Source: an uncultured Sanguibacteroides sp.
GTDB taxonomy: Bacteria > Bacteroidota > Bacteroidia > Bacteroidales > Marinifilaceae
Length of the DNA: 64,000 nt
Assembly (NCBI RefSeq): GCF_900543425.1
Contig: NZ_UQRQ01000003.1
Location: 1 to 64,000, forward strand
Direction of reading: 5' to 3'
Each line of letters opens with the position of its first letter. Position 1 is the stretch's first letter. A program made the position numbers and the translations under genes. Below, one piece after another: positions 1-9,154 of this stretch. A model generated the notes under the pieces. That model worked only from the letters and a program-made list of their open reading frames with translations. It did not search any database and was not told the origin of the DNA.

Positions 1-91
1 CCAATCCCGGAATCACCAAATCTCTTAATCCCAGAATCCTTTTAATCTACAATTAAAATAGCATTGCACCCGGGGACAGGTGCTATTAGCG
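1..91. repeat. Intergenic repeat words and a G-rich-loop hairpin downstream of dnaG
   Basis: The first 60 bases carry the AATC(C/A)C-GAATC-TAATC words that recur in many gaps of this window. They are followed by a hairpin in which GCACC and GGTGC (66-82) enclose a G-rich loop. The hairpin resembles the two copies near 25.9 kb. It lies just past the dnaG stop codon and could help end that transcript, but it has no clear T tail. Confidence 0.5.
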
Positions 92-2017
92 TATTCCCGT
101 GCGTCCGAGTTTTTCATTGATCTTAGCCCGAATCTTGTTGATCGCATTCTTCCGTTTAATCCATTCCAAGACTTGTGCGGTATCTCCGCTGTTTTGCAGT
201 TCCAATATGCGATTGTCGGCTTCACGGGTAAGCATTTCGATTCTTCGCATTTTGTAATTATCTAAGATTTTAGGCAATAACTCCATTAATTTCATCTGTT
301 CGGTCTGCACGAAATTATCCATTTTATTCCAGATCTTACTCAATTCATAAGGTTCGCTTAAGATATCCGCAACGACCGTACTGACTTTAATATCCGCATG
401 GGCAATAAAATGACGAGCAGGAATGAAAGAACCCGATTGATATTCCCGTTTATACTCCTCCCGGATCGTATTAAAGACCGGATTCAATAACTCCAGATCA
501 TCATCCGCCAACTCCCGAATGATAAATTCTCCCACGGAAATCGTACGCCGGATACCGTTCTCCTCCTCTTCGTACAAATCATTGGTTCCATACAGGATAA
601 GATATCGGATCAACATGGTCTCTTCCAGATCACAAGGAGTGACACTCCTCACGACCTTCCCGTCTCCGGAGATCTCCGCCAATTGGTTCGTCGTTTTCTT
701 ACTGACATCTTCCTCGCTTTTTTGCCGGATTTTAGCTATCTCCGTATAGAGGATGCGTTCTTCCACCTCCAATTGATGGGCTGTCTCCCGTACATAAACG
801 GAACGAGTAATATTATCGGGAATCTTGGAAATACTGCGGACGATATCGCTAATCAGACGGGCTTTCTCCACCGGATCATCTCCCGTTGTTCCAAGTAATA
901 ACTTCGTTTTAAAGCTGATAAAATCAGTTTCATTGTTGGTAATAAACTCTGTTAATTCATGCGAAGAGTGGTTTCGGGCAAACGAATCGGGATCTTCTCC
1001 GTCCGGCAACAACAATACCCGTACATTCAATCCCTCCTCCAATACCAAATCGATTCCCCGCAAAGAGGCCTTGATTCCGGCTGCATCCCCGTCATAAATG
1101 ATGGTCACGTTAGGCGTTAACCGACGAATCAGACGAATTTGTTCTATCGTCAAGGAGGTTCCGGAAGAGGCTACGACATTTTCGATCCCTTTGGCATGAA
1201 ATGAAATTACGTCCGTGTATCCCTCTACCAAAATACAACGATCCTGTTGTACGATGCTTTTTTTAGCGAAATAAATTCCATACAGGGTTTTACTCTTATG
1301 GTAAATCTCCGATTCGGGAGAATTCACGTATTTGGCTATTTTTTTATCGGTCGTCATGGTACGTCCGCCGAAGGCAATCACTTTTCCCGCCAGATCCAAC
1401 ACGGGAAACATCACCCTGGACCGAAAACGATCGAAAACTCCCCGTTCGTTTTCTATTGACAACCCGGTTTTTACCAGATACTCCTTTTTATAACCCTTAT
1501 TGATCGCCGTATTGCTGAAAGCTCCCCACTCTTCCGGATTATATCCCAATCCGAATTTTTCAATCATCTCGTCACTAATTCCCCGCTGACGCAAATAGCC
1601 TAACCCGACAGAACGCCCTTCGTCCGTATGATGCAACTGGTATTTAAAATACTCCTGAGCGTAAGCCGTAACCACCAACATACTCTCCCGCTCCGTTTTT
1701 TCCTTTTTCTGCTCTTCCGTAAGCTCCTTCTCTTCGATCGGAATATGGTACTTGGCCGCCAGATACTTCAATGCTTCCACGTAAGACATCTGTTCGTGTT
1801 CCATGATGAAATTAACGGCATTTCCCCCTTTCCCGCAACCGAAACATTTATAAATGCCTTTGGCCGGAGAAACGGTAAAAGAACCGGTCTTTTCATTATG
1901 GAAAGGACATAACCCCAAATAATTCACTCCCCGCTTTTTCAAACTCACAAAATCGGAAACTACTTCGTATATGTCCGCCGCATCAAAAATTTTCTGTATC
2001 GTAGCCTGATCAATCAT
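86..2017 (-). CDS. dnaG: DNA primase DnaG
   Basis: Makes the RNA primers for chromosome replication together with the replicative helicase. The 643-residue protein has the normal order of domains: an N-terminal CHC2 zinc finger (C37, H40, C58, C61), the catalytic core with the TOPRIM motifs EGYTD (265-269) and DGD (309-311), and a C-terminal helical region of the helicase-binding type. An in-frame upstream extension to 2158 exists, but the family start MIDQ is at 2017. A perfect TATCTTTG promoter box ends only four bases before that ATG, so the extension is not expected to be transcribed. The message may be leaderless. Confidence 0.97.
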   Translation of the reverse strand: MIDQATIQKIFDAADIYEVVSDFVSLKKRGVNYLGLCPFHNEKTGSFTVSPAKGIYKCFGCGKGGNAVNFIMEHEQMSYVEALKYLAAKYHIPIEEKELTEEQKKEKTERESMLVVTAYAQEYFKYQLHHTDEGRSVGLGYLRQRGISDEMIEKFGLGYNPEEWGAFSNTAINKGYKKEYLVKTGLSIENERGVFDRFRSRVMFPVLDLAGKVIAFGGRTMTTDKKIAKYVNSPESEIYHKSKTLYGIYFAKKSIVQQDRCILVEGYTDVISFHAKGIENVVASSGTSLTIEQIRLIRRLTPNVTIIYDGDAAGIKASLRGIDLVLEEGLNVRVLLLPDGEDPDSFARNHSSHELTEFITNNETDFISFKTKLLLGTTGDDPVEKARLISDIVRSISKIPDNITRSVYVRETAHQLEVEERILYTEIAKIRQKSEEDVSKKTTNQLAEISGDGKVVRSVTPCDLEETMLIRYLILYGTNDLYEEEENGIRRTISVGEFIIRELADDDLELLNPVFNTIREEYKREYQSGSFIPARHFIAHADIKVSTVVADILSEPYELSKIWNKMDNFVQTEQMKLMELLPKILDNYKMRRIEMLTREADNRILELQNSGDTAQVLEWIKRKNAINKIRAKINEKLGRTGIR

Positions 2018-2021
2018 GCGA

Positions 2022-2029
2022 CAAAGATA
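2022..2029 (-). promoter_or_regulatory. -7 promoter box of dnaG
   Basis: TATCTTTG on the minus strand matches the Bacteroidota -7 consensus TAnnTTTG. It ends four bases before the dnaG ATG, so transcription should start at or within a base or two of the start codon. Confidence 0.6.
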
Positions 2030-2166
2030 AACATTATACCACGGAAAACAGAATATTGAAATTTGAAAAATATGCAGAAGAAAATCCAATAATCCGCATT
2101 CCTCACCCCACTTGCAAATTAACAGAAAATTAACTATGAAGCATTCGTATAATTTCAATTATTATA

Positions 2167-2216
2167 TACCTTTGCACTCGGAAACGTTTTAAAGGTGTTT
2201 CGTTTCCATGGGAAAC
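2167..2216 (+). promoter_or_regulatory. Promoter and candidate TetR operator of the efflux operon
   Basis: A TACCTTTG box (2167-2174) is followed by three half sites: GGAAACG (2180-2186), CGTTTCC (2201-2207) and GGAAAC (2211-2216). The first two form a perfect 7-bp inverted repeat. The last two form a compact palindrome around ATG. They cover the expected transcription start and lie just upstream of the tetR gene, where a self-regulating TetR repressor would bind. Operator function is inferred. Confidence 0.5.
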
Positions 2217-2230
2217 TAATATAAAAAACG

Positions 2231-2851
2231 ATGGATTACAATAACCCACAACAAAAAGAGGAATTATTGGAGAATATTTCTGAGTTATTTCTGAAATACG
2301 GTCTCCGGAGCACTTCCATGGATGATATCGCCAATCATCTAAAGATCTCGAAAAAAACTCTTTACCAGCTATTTAACAACAAAGACGATGTTGTCGAACA
2401 GGTCTTAGTCCATCGAAGATTAACCAGAAGCAAGCAAGCCGATATGGAAGGTGTCCAAAAGATGAATCCGATCGAAGTCATGAACAAAATCAAAACATAC
2501 ATGATTCACGATCTCTCCCGGCGAATCCCCGCAAATTATTTCGACATTAAAAAATACCATCCGAATGTGTATCAAAAAATCATGAAAAATGACGAAAGTT
2601 CTACAAAAATTTTTTTAACCGATTTGATAAAAGCGGGTATCAATCAAAAATATTTCAGATCGGAGATCGATGCGGAATTACAAGTTTACCTGTTAGGAAA
2701 ACAATTAAGCTTTTTACGGGAGCCGGAAGTTTTTAGCCAAATCGCTTATCCGATAGAAACGGTAATAGAAACCATCATTAATAATTTTTTAATTGCAATA
2801 TGTACAGAGAAAGGAATAAAAGAGGTCGAAAAACGAAACAATGCAAAATAG
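2231..2851 (+). CDS. TetR/AcrR family transcriptional regulator of the efflux operon
   Basis: A 206-residue one-component regulator. Residues about 10-57 form the TetR helix-turn-helix, including the stretch STSMDDIANHLKISKKTLYQ. The rest is a divergent helical ligand-binding domain. It is the first gene of a same-strand cluster with tolC, acrA and acrB-like genes, 108 bases upstream of the first. TetR proteins in this position normally repress the pump and themselves and are released by a pump substrate. The inverted repeat over its own promoter fits autoregulation. The ligand cannot be read from sequence. Confidence 0.93.
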   Translation: MDYNNPQQKEELLENISELFLKYGLRSTSMDDIANHLKISKKTLYQLFNNKDDVVEQVLVHRRLTRSKQADMEGVQKMNPIEVMNKIKTYMIHDLSRRIPANYFDIKKYHPNVYQKIMKNDESSTKIFLTDLIKAGINQKYFRSEIDAELQVYLLGKQLSFLREPEVFSQIAYPIETVIETIINNFLIAICTEKGIKEVEKRNNAK

Positions 2852-2959
2852 AGTAAAGAAAGTATAATAAATAGACACAACGAAATAAGCGGTATCGTTT
2901 TTGTAAAGCGTATTATATTCAAAATTCCCCAAGAATAATAACAATTTAATCTATAAATC

Positions 2960-4246
2960 ATGAAAAAAGGAGTTCCATTCTTTCTTATTTTTTTACTCGT
3001 GCCTTGGCTACTTCGCGCGCAGGAAGTTCCTCAAACACTCTCCTTAAGGCAGGCAATCGAGTATGCTATTAAGCACAACAAAGAATTACAATCTTCACAA
3101 CTGGAAATAGACCTGTACAGACAGAAGGTACGGGAATCTGTTTCCCAAGGGTTGCCGCAAATCAACGGCTCTTTGGATTACAACACAAATTTCGGTTACA
3201 AAATGGATTTCGGAGGTAATTCCATGAAGATGAAAGATCAATCCAACGTAAAAGCGAGTTTGCAACAATTGATCTTTAGCGGACAATGGATTTTAGGAAT
3301 ACAAACCAGTAAGATTGCCGAGCGTCTGACCGAGCAACAGGTAGAAATCACCGAACTGGATATTGTCGAAAACATTTGTAATTCTTATTACACGATTTTG
3401 GTAAGCGAGCGGATGCTGGACATCCTGCGCCGGAATCTCGAGAACATGAACAAGATTTATAAACACACCGATAATATGCATAAAGCAGGAACCGTAGAGG
3501 TCACGGATGTCGATCAGATCCGGATTACTGTCGGCCAACTGAAAAACAGTTTACTCTCTATGGAAAGGACTGTGGAGGTCAATTACAATTTACTACGCCT
3601 TCAATTGGGATTAGTAGCCGGTACGGATGTCAACCTGACGGACGACTTAGCTGTTTTTCTTGATGAAAACAAAGCCCAACAACTGGCAGGGACGACATTT
3701 GATATCCAGAAGAACCCCGAATTCCAGATCATGCAGACACAAACGGAATTGAACAAAAAAATGTTGGGATTAGAGAAATGGAGCTATGCTCCGACAATTT
3801 CCGGTTCTTATACTTTTAATCACAAACTGTTAAAGCCGGAATTCGACATGAGCGCTAAACATTCGGCAGGTTTAACGATGACCATTCCCATCTTTTCAGG
3901 TTTCGAAAGGAAGTCTAAGGTAGCACAGGCCAAAATTCAATTGGATCAAAGCAATATAAACAAAAGCTTATTGGAAGATCAACTGAACTTACAGGATGAA
4001 CAATTAAAATTCGAATTGAGAAATGCGATTGAAAACTACAATCTGCAAAAGGAAAATATCGATGTAGCCGGACGGGTATTGGCCAATTATCAACGGAAAT
4101 ACGAGTTCGGAGCCGTTTCCAGCCTGGATTTGACTCAAGCCAATAATAACTATTTGCAAGCGGAAAATAATTATACAAACGCCGTTTTGACTTTATTACA
4201 AGCCCAATTGAATATCGAAAGACTGTATAATCAACTTCCCCGTTAA
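2960..4246 (+). CDS. TolC family outer membrane efflux protein
   Basis: Outer-membrane channel of a tripartite RND pump, 428 residues, the usual length. It begins with a signal peptide (MKKGVPFFLIFLLVPWLLRA, cleavage near A20-Q21), followed by the two repeated OEP domains rich in long amphipathic helices (for example the blocks around residues 150-200 and 340-420). The adaptor gene follows after 28 bases and the pump gene after that, so the three products should assemble together. Substrate is unknown. Confidence 0.93.
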   Translation: MKKGVPFFLIFLLVPWLLRAQEVPQTLSLRQAIEYAIKHNKELQSSQLEIDLYRQKVRESVSQGLPQINGSLDYNTNFGYKMDFGGNSMKMKDQSNVKASLQQLIFSGQWILGIQTSKIAERLTEQQVEITELDIVENICNSYYTILVSERMLDILRRNLENMNKIYKHTDNMHKAGTVEVTDVDQIRITVGQLKNSLLSMERTVEVNYNLLRLQLGLVAGTDVNLTDDLAVFLDENKAQQLAGTTFDIQKNPEFQIMQTQTELNKKMLGLEKWSYAPTISGSYTFNHKLLKPEFDMSAKHSAGLTMTIPIFSGFERKSKVAQAKIQLDQSNINKSLLEDQLNLQDEQLKFELRNAIENYNLQKENIDVAGRVLANYQRKYEFGAVSSLDLTQANNNYLQAENNYTNAVLTLLQAQLNIERLYNQLPR

Positions 4247-4274
4247 TATTTGGAATAACAAAAAAAGAAATACA

Positions 4275-5321
4275 ATGGTAAAGAATTTCATTTTATCGAT
4301 TATAGCGTTAGCTATACTTACCAGCTGCTCCAGTAAAAAAGACAAAGCAGCAGCAGACACATCGAATGCAACTGTTCAAGCCGTACCCGTGAAGGTTATG
4401 AAACTTGAAAAGAAAAAGATTGCTAAAACGATAGATTACACGGCGAACTTAGAAGCCGAGGAACAAGTTTATTACGCTCCTTCTTCTCCAGGAAGAATTG
4501 AAAAAATTCACGTGGAAATAGGCGACCCGATTAAAAAAGGACAATTATTAGTCGAGATGGATAGAACCCAATTACACCAGGCTGAAGTCCAATTGAAAAA
4601 CTTGGAAACGGAATACAACCGGGCCGTCATGTTGAAAAAGACGGAAAGTATTTCACAACAAGCTTACGATGCGGCCGTTACCCAATACGAGGTAGCTAAA
4701 TCCAACGTGGAATTTCTACGGGAAAACACGAAACTTTTAGCCCCCTTCAATGGGGTGGTAACCGGAAAATTCTACGAGAACGGTGAAATGTATTCCAGTT
4801 CTCCTACCGGAGGTGCCGCCAAAGCTTCCGTGATCTCCATCGAGCAGATCAACCCGTTAAAAGCCAAGGTAAGTATGACGGAACAATATTTCCCGCTCAT
4901 CAAACAAGGTACCCGTGTCGAATTAAAGAGCGCCATTTATCCGGACCGTACCTTCCCCGGAAAGGTAAGTATCGTATATCCGACAATAGACAAGGACTCC
5001 CGTACCTTTACAGTTGAGGTAAAAATCCCGAATAACGACCTGACGTTACGTCCGGGTATGTTCGGTACGATTACCTTCTTTATCGGAGAAACGGAGACCA
5101 TGGTTGTCCCGGCCCTGGCAGTTTTGAAATTGCAAGGAGCCAATAACCGTTACGTGTTCCTGAACGACAACGGCAAAGCCAAGCGGGTAGAAGTCATCTT
5201 GGGAAAACGTTTCGACGATCAAGTAGAATTGATCTCCGATGATATCAAAGAAGGAGACGAATTAATTACCGTAGGACAAGCCCGGTTGGTGGATGGAGCC
5301 ACGGTTCAGATTACAAAATAA
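4275..5321 (+). CDS. RND efflux periplasmic adaptor (AcrA/HlyD family lipoprotein)
   Basis: Membrane-fusion protein bridging the inner-membrane pump and the TolC channel, 348 residues. The N-terminus is a lipoprotein signal with lipobox LTSC at about residue 18, so it should be lipid-anchored. Next come a lipoyl-like half (around PGRIEKIHVEIGDPIKKGQL), a short helical hairpin, the second lipoyl half (LLAPFNGVVTGKFYENGE) and the beta-barrel and membrane-proximal domains. It is co-directional with tolC and the pump. Confidence 0.93.
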   Translation: MVKNFILSIIALAILTSCSSKKDKAAADTSNATVQAVPVKVMKLEKKKIAKTIDYTANLEAEEQVYYAPSSPGRIEKIHVEIGDPIKKGQLLVEMDRTQLHQAEVQLKNLETEYNRAVMLKKTESISQQAYDAAVTQYEVAKSNVEFLRENTKLLAPFNGVVTGKFYENGEMYSSSPTGGAAKASVISIEQINPLKAKVSMTEQYFPLIKQGTRVELKSAIYPDRTFPGKVSIVYPTIDKDSRTFTVEVKIPNNDLTLRPGMFGTITFFIGETETMVVPALAVLKLQGANNRYVFLNDNGKAKRVEVILGKRFDDQVELISDDIKEGDELITVGQARLVDGATVQITK

Positions 5322-5419
5322 TAGTAAATACAGGATTTAAGATTTAAGCATCATCATGCGAAGAGAGGGTACCACAAGTAACCGTCATAAATCCAAATCA
5401 TAAATCTAAAACAAAAAAG

Positions 5420-8400
5420 ATGAGTATATTTAATACAGCCGTAGAAAAACCGATTACGACATTGATGATTTTCGTCGGTATCATCGTGCTGGGAGTTTTC
5501 TCGCTGGTTCAACTCCCCATTGACCAGTATCCCAAGATGGACCCTCCCTATCTATCGGTAATGACAAGTTATCCGGGAGCGAATGCCGCGGATATAGAGA
5601 CCAATATTACGAAAATATTAGAGGATCAGTTGAATTCCGTGGAGGATTTGAAAGAGCTGAACTCTACCTCATACGATAATCTTTCCGTTATCCAATTGGA
5701 GTTCGAATGGGAAGCCAACCTGGACGAAGCCGCCAATGACGTTCGTGACGCTATCGACAAGGCCATGGATAATCTGCCGGACGATATCGATCGCCCCTCT
5801 TTGTTCAAGTTCAACACCTCCATGATGCCGGTAATCATTTACTCTTTAACGGCAGATGCCTCTTATCCCGGAATCGAGAAGATCGTCGACGATAAGGTGA
5901 TCAACCGGTTAAACCGGGTAGACGGGGTTGCTTCGGTAACCATCGCGGGTTCTCCCAAACGGGTGATCTACGTGGATCTCGATCCGAACAAGTTAGATGC
6001 CTACAACATGACCGTAGAGAGCCTTGGAAACCTGATTGCCGCCGAAAACAAAAATCTTCCGGCCGGTAATTTAAAAATGGGTATCATGGACTATCAGGTC
6101 CGGGTAGAAGGAGAATTTGACGACAGCGAAAAAATCAAGAATATCGTAGTCGCAACGAAGAACGGTAAATCCATCCTGTTAAAAGACATCGCTATCGTTA
6201 AGGATACGATCAAAGACATCACACTGGAGCAATTAATCAATCGGCAACAGGGAGCGATTCTGTTAGTCACCAAGCAATCTGATGCCAACACGGTAGCCAT
6301 TGCCAAAACCGTTAAGAAGGAGATGGCTCAGATCATGAAGGAGCTACCTCCCGATATTAAAATCGATGTCTTGGTCGACTCATCCGACTTTATCGTTCAA
6401 TCCATCAATAATCTGTCGGAAACGTTGATGTACGCTTTGATCTTCGTGGTTTTGGTCGTATTGCTGTTCCTCGGGCGATGGAGGGCTACGTTTATTATTG
6501 CATTGACTATCCCGATCTCGTTGATCGTGGCATTCATCTACCTCTTTATCACGAACGAATCGCTAAACGTTATTTCTCTATCCTCCCTTTCGATCGCTAT
6601 CGGTATGGTTGTGGACGACGCTATCGTAGTGCTGGAAAACATCACGAAACACATCGAACGGGGAAGTGCTCCGCGTGAAGCGGCTAAATACGGAACAAAC
6701 GAGGTGTGGTTATCGGTTATCGTAACGACCCTGGTAACCGTGGCCGTATTCTTCCCGTTGACCCTGGTGACGGGTATGACCGGAATTCTGTTTAAACAGT
6801 TGGGTTATATCGTATGTATTACCGTATGTACCTCTACCGTAACGGCCATCAGTTTGACCCCTATGCTCTCTTCTCAGTTATTGCGCCTTCAGGATAAGGA
6901 TGCACGGCAAAAAGAAAGCAAGTTCAGCTATAACAGTACCGTTATGCGTTTATTGGATAAGTTGGATGCCTGGTACGAGAAATTAATCCGTTGGTCTTTG
7001 TACCACAAAACAACTATCACGCTGACAGCCGTGGTAATCTTCGTCGCTTCCATGTTCCTGGCGAAATACATCAGTACGGATTTTATGCCCCAGAACGACC
7101 AGGGTTCTATGAACGTATACGTGAAGATGCAAACCGGACAAAGGGTGGAAGAGACCAAACGGGTTGCCCTGCAAATCGACTCGATTATGAGGACGAATTA
7201 CCCGGAAATCAGACAGATCAACCTCTCTTACGGTAGTGAAGATGAAGATGCCGGATTCTCCTCCCTGTTTAATAAAACGGGTAGTAATATCTTGAATATC
7301 AGAGCCAGATTAGTAGATTTGAAAGATAGAAAACGTAGTGTATTTACTATTGCCGATGATCTTCGTTCTCGTTTGAAAGAGCTGCCGGATGTCTTGGTAT
7401 ACACGGTTAGTACTTCCAGCGGAGGCTCCATGTCGAGCAACAACGTAGACATTGAAATCTCCGGGTTTGATTTTGAACAAACCAATAAGCTGGCCGCTAT
7501 CATCAAACAAAAGATGGGAGAAGTGCCCGGTGCTGAAGATATCAATATCAGCCGAGACGACGACAAACCGGAACTTCAGCTATTCTTAAACCAGGATAAA
7601 CTTTCACGGCACGGCCTCACCACCACGGAGGTGGCCAGCGCTCTACGTAACCGGGTATACGGGTATAAACCCACGAAATACAAGGAAGACGGAGAAGAGT
7701 ATGACGTGATCGTCCGCTTACAGGAAAAATACCGGAGTTCTATTACCGAAATAGAAAATATACTGATTACGACTGCCGCGGGAGAAAAAATCCGGTTGAA
7801 AGAGTTAGGAGAGATCAAAGAATATTGGTCACCACCAAACATTGAACGGAAAAGTAAACAACGTTTGGTAAAAGTATCCGTTACTCCTTCCAGGGGAGTT
7901 TCGTTGGGAGACATTGCTGTTGCCGCTCAAAAAGTGATCGACGATATGAAGCATGAAATTCCTCAAGAGATATCCGTGTACGTTGGAGGTAGCTACGAAG
8001 ACCAGCAAGAATCGTTCAGTTCGTTAGCTATGTTGATGGTGTTAGCCATGTTACTGGTATACATTGTAATGGCTTCCGAGTTCGAATCATTCAAAATGCC
8101 GTTCATCATCATGTTGTCTATTCCGTTCGCGTTCTCCGGAGTGATTCTGGCTTTGCTATTGACGAATACGACCATGAGTGTGATCGCCGCCTTGGGTGCC
8201 GTCATGCTGGTAGGTATCGTAACGAAGAACGGTATCGTACTGATCGACTTCATCAATTTGATGCGGGAAAGAGGTATCCGGCTATACGATGCCATCGCAC
8301 AAGCTTGCCGGTCTCGTCTTCGTCCGGTATTGATGACAGCCTTAACTACCATCTTAGGTATGCTACCGATGGCATTGAGTACGGGAGAAGGTTCCGAAAC

Positions 8401-8584
8401 ATGGCGCCCGATGGGTGTTGCCGTAATCGGAGGTTTGGTTTTCTCTACCATCATTACCATGATTATCGTTCCGGTCATCTATGCCGCCATGGACAAGAGC
8501 GGTAGCCGCGACAAGAAAAAAGCGATAAGCAAGCAATTTAAGTTTATGCGGGACTTCGATCCGAAAGAGTTAGAACAAAAATAA
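5420..8584 (+). CDS. RND family multidrug efflux pump inner-membrane subunit (AcrB-like)
   Basis: Proton-driven drug pump of 1054 residues, full length for the hydrophobe/amphiphile efflux class. The N-terminal helix starts with FNTAVEKPITTLMIF. The proton-relay residues are present: the paired aspartates in GMVVDDAIVVLENI of TM4 and the lysine in GIVTKNGIVLIDF of TM10. Two large periplasmic porter regions follow TM1 and TM7. The 98-base gap after the adaptor gene holds imperfect GATTTAAG/AAATC inverted repeats. Substrate class is inferred from family only. Confidence 0.96.
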   Translation: MSIFNTAVEKPITTLMIFVGIIVLGVFSLVQLPIDQYPKMDPPYLSVMTSYPGANAADIETNITKILEDQLNSVEDLKELNSTSYDNLSVIQLEFEWEANLDEAANDVRDAIDKAMDNLPDDIDRPSLFKFNTSMMPVIIYSLTADASYPGIEKIVDDKVINRLNRVDGVASVTIAGSPKRVIYVDLDPNKLDAYNMTVESLGNLIAAENKNLPAGNLKMGIMDYQVRVEGEFDDSEKIKNIVVATKNGKSILLKDIAIVKDTIKDITLEQLINRQQGAILLVTKQSDANTVAIAKTVKKEMAQIMKELPPDIKIDVLVDSSDFIVQSINNLSETLMYALIFVVLVVLLFLGRWRATFIIALTIPISLIVAFIYLFITNESLNVISLSSLSIAIGMVVDDAIVVLENITKHIERGSAPREAAKYGTNEVWLSVIVTTLVTVAVFFPLTLVTGMTGILFKQLGYIVCITVCTSTVTAISLTPMLSSQLLRLQDKDARQKESKFSYNSTVMRLLDKLDAWYEKLIRWSLYHKTTITLTAVVIFVASMFLAKYISTDFMPQNDQGSMNVYVKMQTGQRVEETKRVALQIDSIMRTNYPEIRQINLSYGSEDEDAGFSSLFNKTGSNILNIRARLVDLKDRKRSVFTIADDLRSRLKELPDVLVYTVSTSSGGSMSSNNVDIEISGFDFEQTNKLAAIIKQKMGEVPGAEDINISRDDDKPELQLFLNQDKLSRHGLTTTEVASALRNRVYGYKPTKYKEDGEEYDVIVRLQEKYRSSITEIENILITTAAGEKIRLKELGEIKEYWSPPNIERKSKQRLVKVSVTPSRGVSLGDIAVAAQKVIDDMKHEIPQEISVYVGGSYEDQQESFSSLAMLMVLAMLLVYIVMASEFESFKMPFIIMLSIPFAFSGVILALLLTNTTMSVIAALGAVMLVGIVTKNGIVLIDFINLMRERGIRLYDAIAQACRSRLRPVLMTALTTILGMLPMALSTGEGSETWRPMGVAVIGGLVFSTIITMIIVPVIYAAMDKSGSRDKKKAISKQFKFMRDFDPKELEQK

Positions 8585-8590
8585 ATTTAC

Positions 8591-8629
8591 AATCCGGGAT
8601 TAGTCTATGACTTCAGCTAATCCCGGATT
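8591..8629. repeat. Perfect 13-bp stem hairpin between the pump gene and the PII-like gene
   Basis: AATCCGGGATTAG and CTAATCCCGGATT are exact inverted repeats separated by 13 bases. No T tract follows on the plus strand, so it is probably not a simple terminator. It may stabilise the upstream message or lower expression of the next gene. Confidence 0.7.
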
Positions 8630-8643
8630 ATAACCAAATTCAT

Positions 8644-8937
8644 ATGAAAGCTGTATTTATATCCTATAACCAAGCCTTAACGGAACGGGTGGATTATTTG
8701 CTCGACCAGTTACAAGTACGGGGTTGGACCCAATTCCCCTTAGTAAACGGTAGGGGAACGAACACGGGAGAACCCCGTATGGGAACTCACACCTGGCCGG
8801 AGATGAACTCGGCCATCCTTACCATCGTGGAGGATCATAAAGTTCCTTTGATCCTAAAATACGTGGAAAAATTAGACAACGTAAACAGAGAAAACGGTAT
8901 CAGAGCCTTTGTCTGGGATATTACGCAAACGTATTGA
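8644..8937 (+). CDS. Small PII-like protein linked to the RND operon
   Basis: A 97-residue cytosolic protein with a beta-alpha-beta pattern and no signal peptide (MKAVFISYNQALTERVDYLL at the start, WPEMNSAILTIVEDHKV in the middle). The length, the alternating strands and the position behind an RND pump resemble the small ferredoxin-fold PII/CutA-like proteins found beside heavy-metal and drug exporters in Bacteroidota. The T-loop and uridylylation tyrosine of true GlnB are not recognisable. A regulatory or ligand-sensing role for the pump is inferred from position. It could also be an unrelated ACT-like protein. Confidence 0.5.
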   Translation: MKAVFISYNQALTERVDYLLDQLQVRGWTQFPLVNGRGTNTGEPRMGTHTWPEMNSAILTIVEDHKVPLILKYVEKLDNVNRENGIRAFVWDITQTY

Positions 8938-9060
8938 CGATTGTAAATTGTAGATTAAAATGATTCTGAGATTAGGTGATTAAAAAGATTTATGATTTCG
9001 AATTTTTGATTTACGATTAGGTGATCAAAAATTAATTTTCTAATCGGCGCATCACGACAT
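8938..9060. repeat. AT-rich intergenic repeat words
   Basis: This stretch contains GATTAGGTGATTA, GATTTACGATTAGGTGATC and related words also seen in at least nine other gaps of the window. No reading frame is visible. Confidence 0.5.
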
Positions 9061-9094
9061 CATGGAATAAAAAAATCAATATTTGGGATTCTAA

Positions 9095-9134
9095 AAGAGC
9101 CTGTCTAACAATGAAACCAGTTAGATAGGCTCTT
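9095..9134. terminator. Bidirectional terminator between convergent genes
   Basis: A 15-bp stem, AAGAGCCTGTCTAAC paired with GTTAGATAGGCTCTT with one G-T wobble, has a 10-base loop. It sits between the efflux operon (+) and the LytTR gene (-). Confidence 0.75.
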
Positions 9135-9154
9135 ATCAATTAAATATCTCTTAT

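Noticed and set aside
2018..2158. 47-residue N-terminal extension of dnaG
   Set aside because: It precedes the conserved start, reads like non-coding A/T-rich DNA, and covers the gene's own promoter box.
7993..8478. Long minus-strand frame inside the RND pump gene
   Set aside because: A shadow of the pump coding sequence, with repetitive composition from membrane-helix codons.
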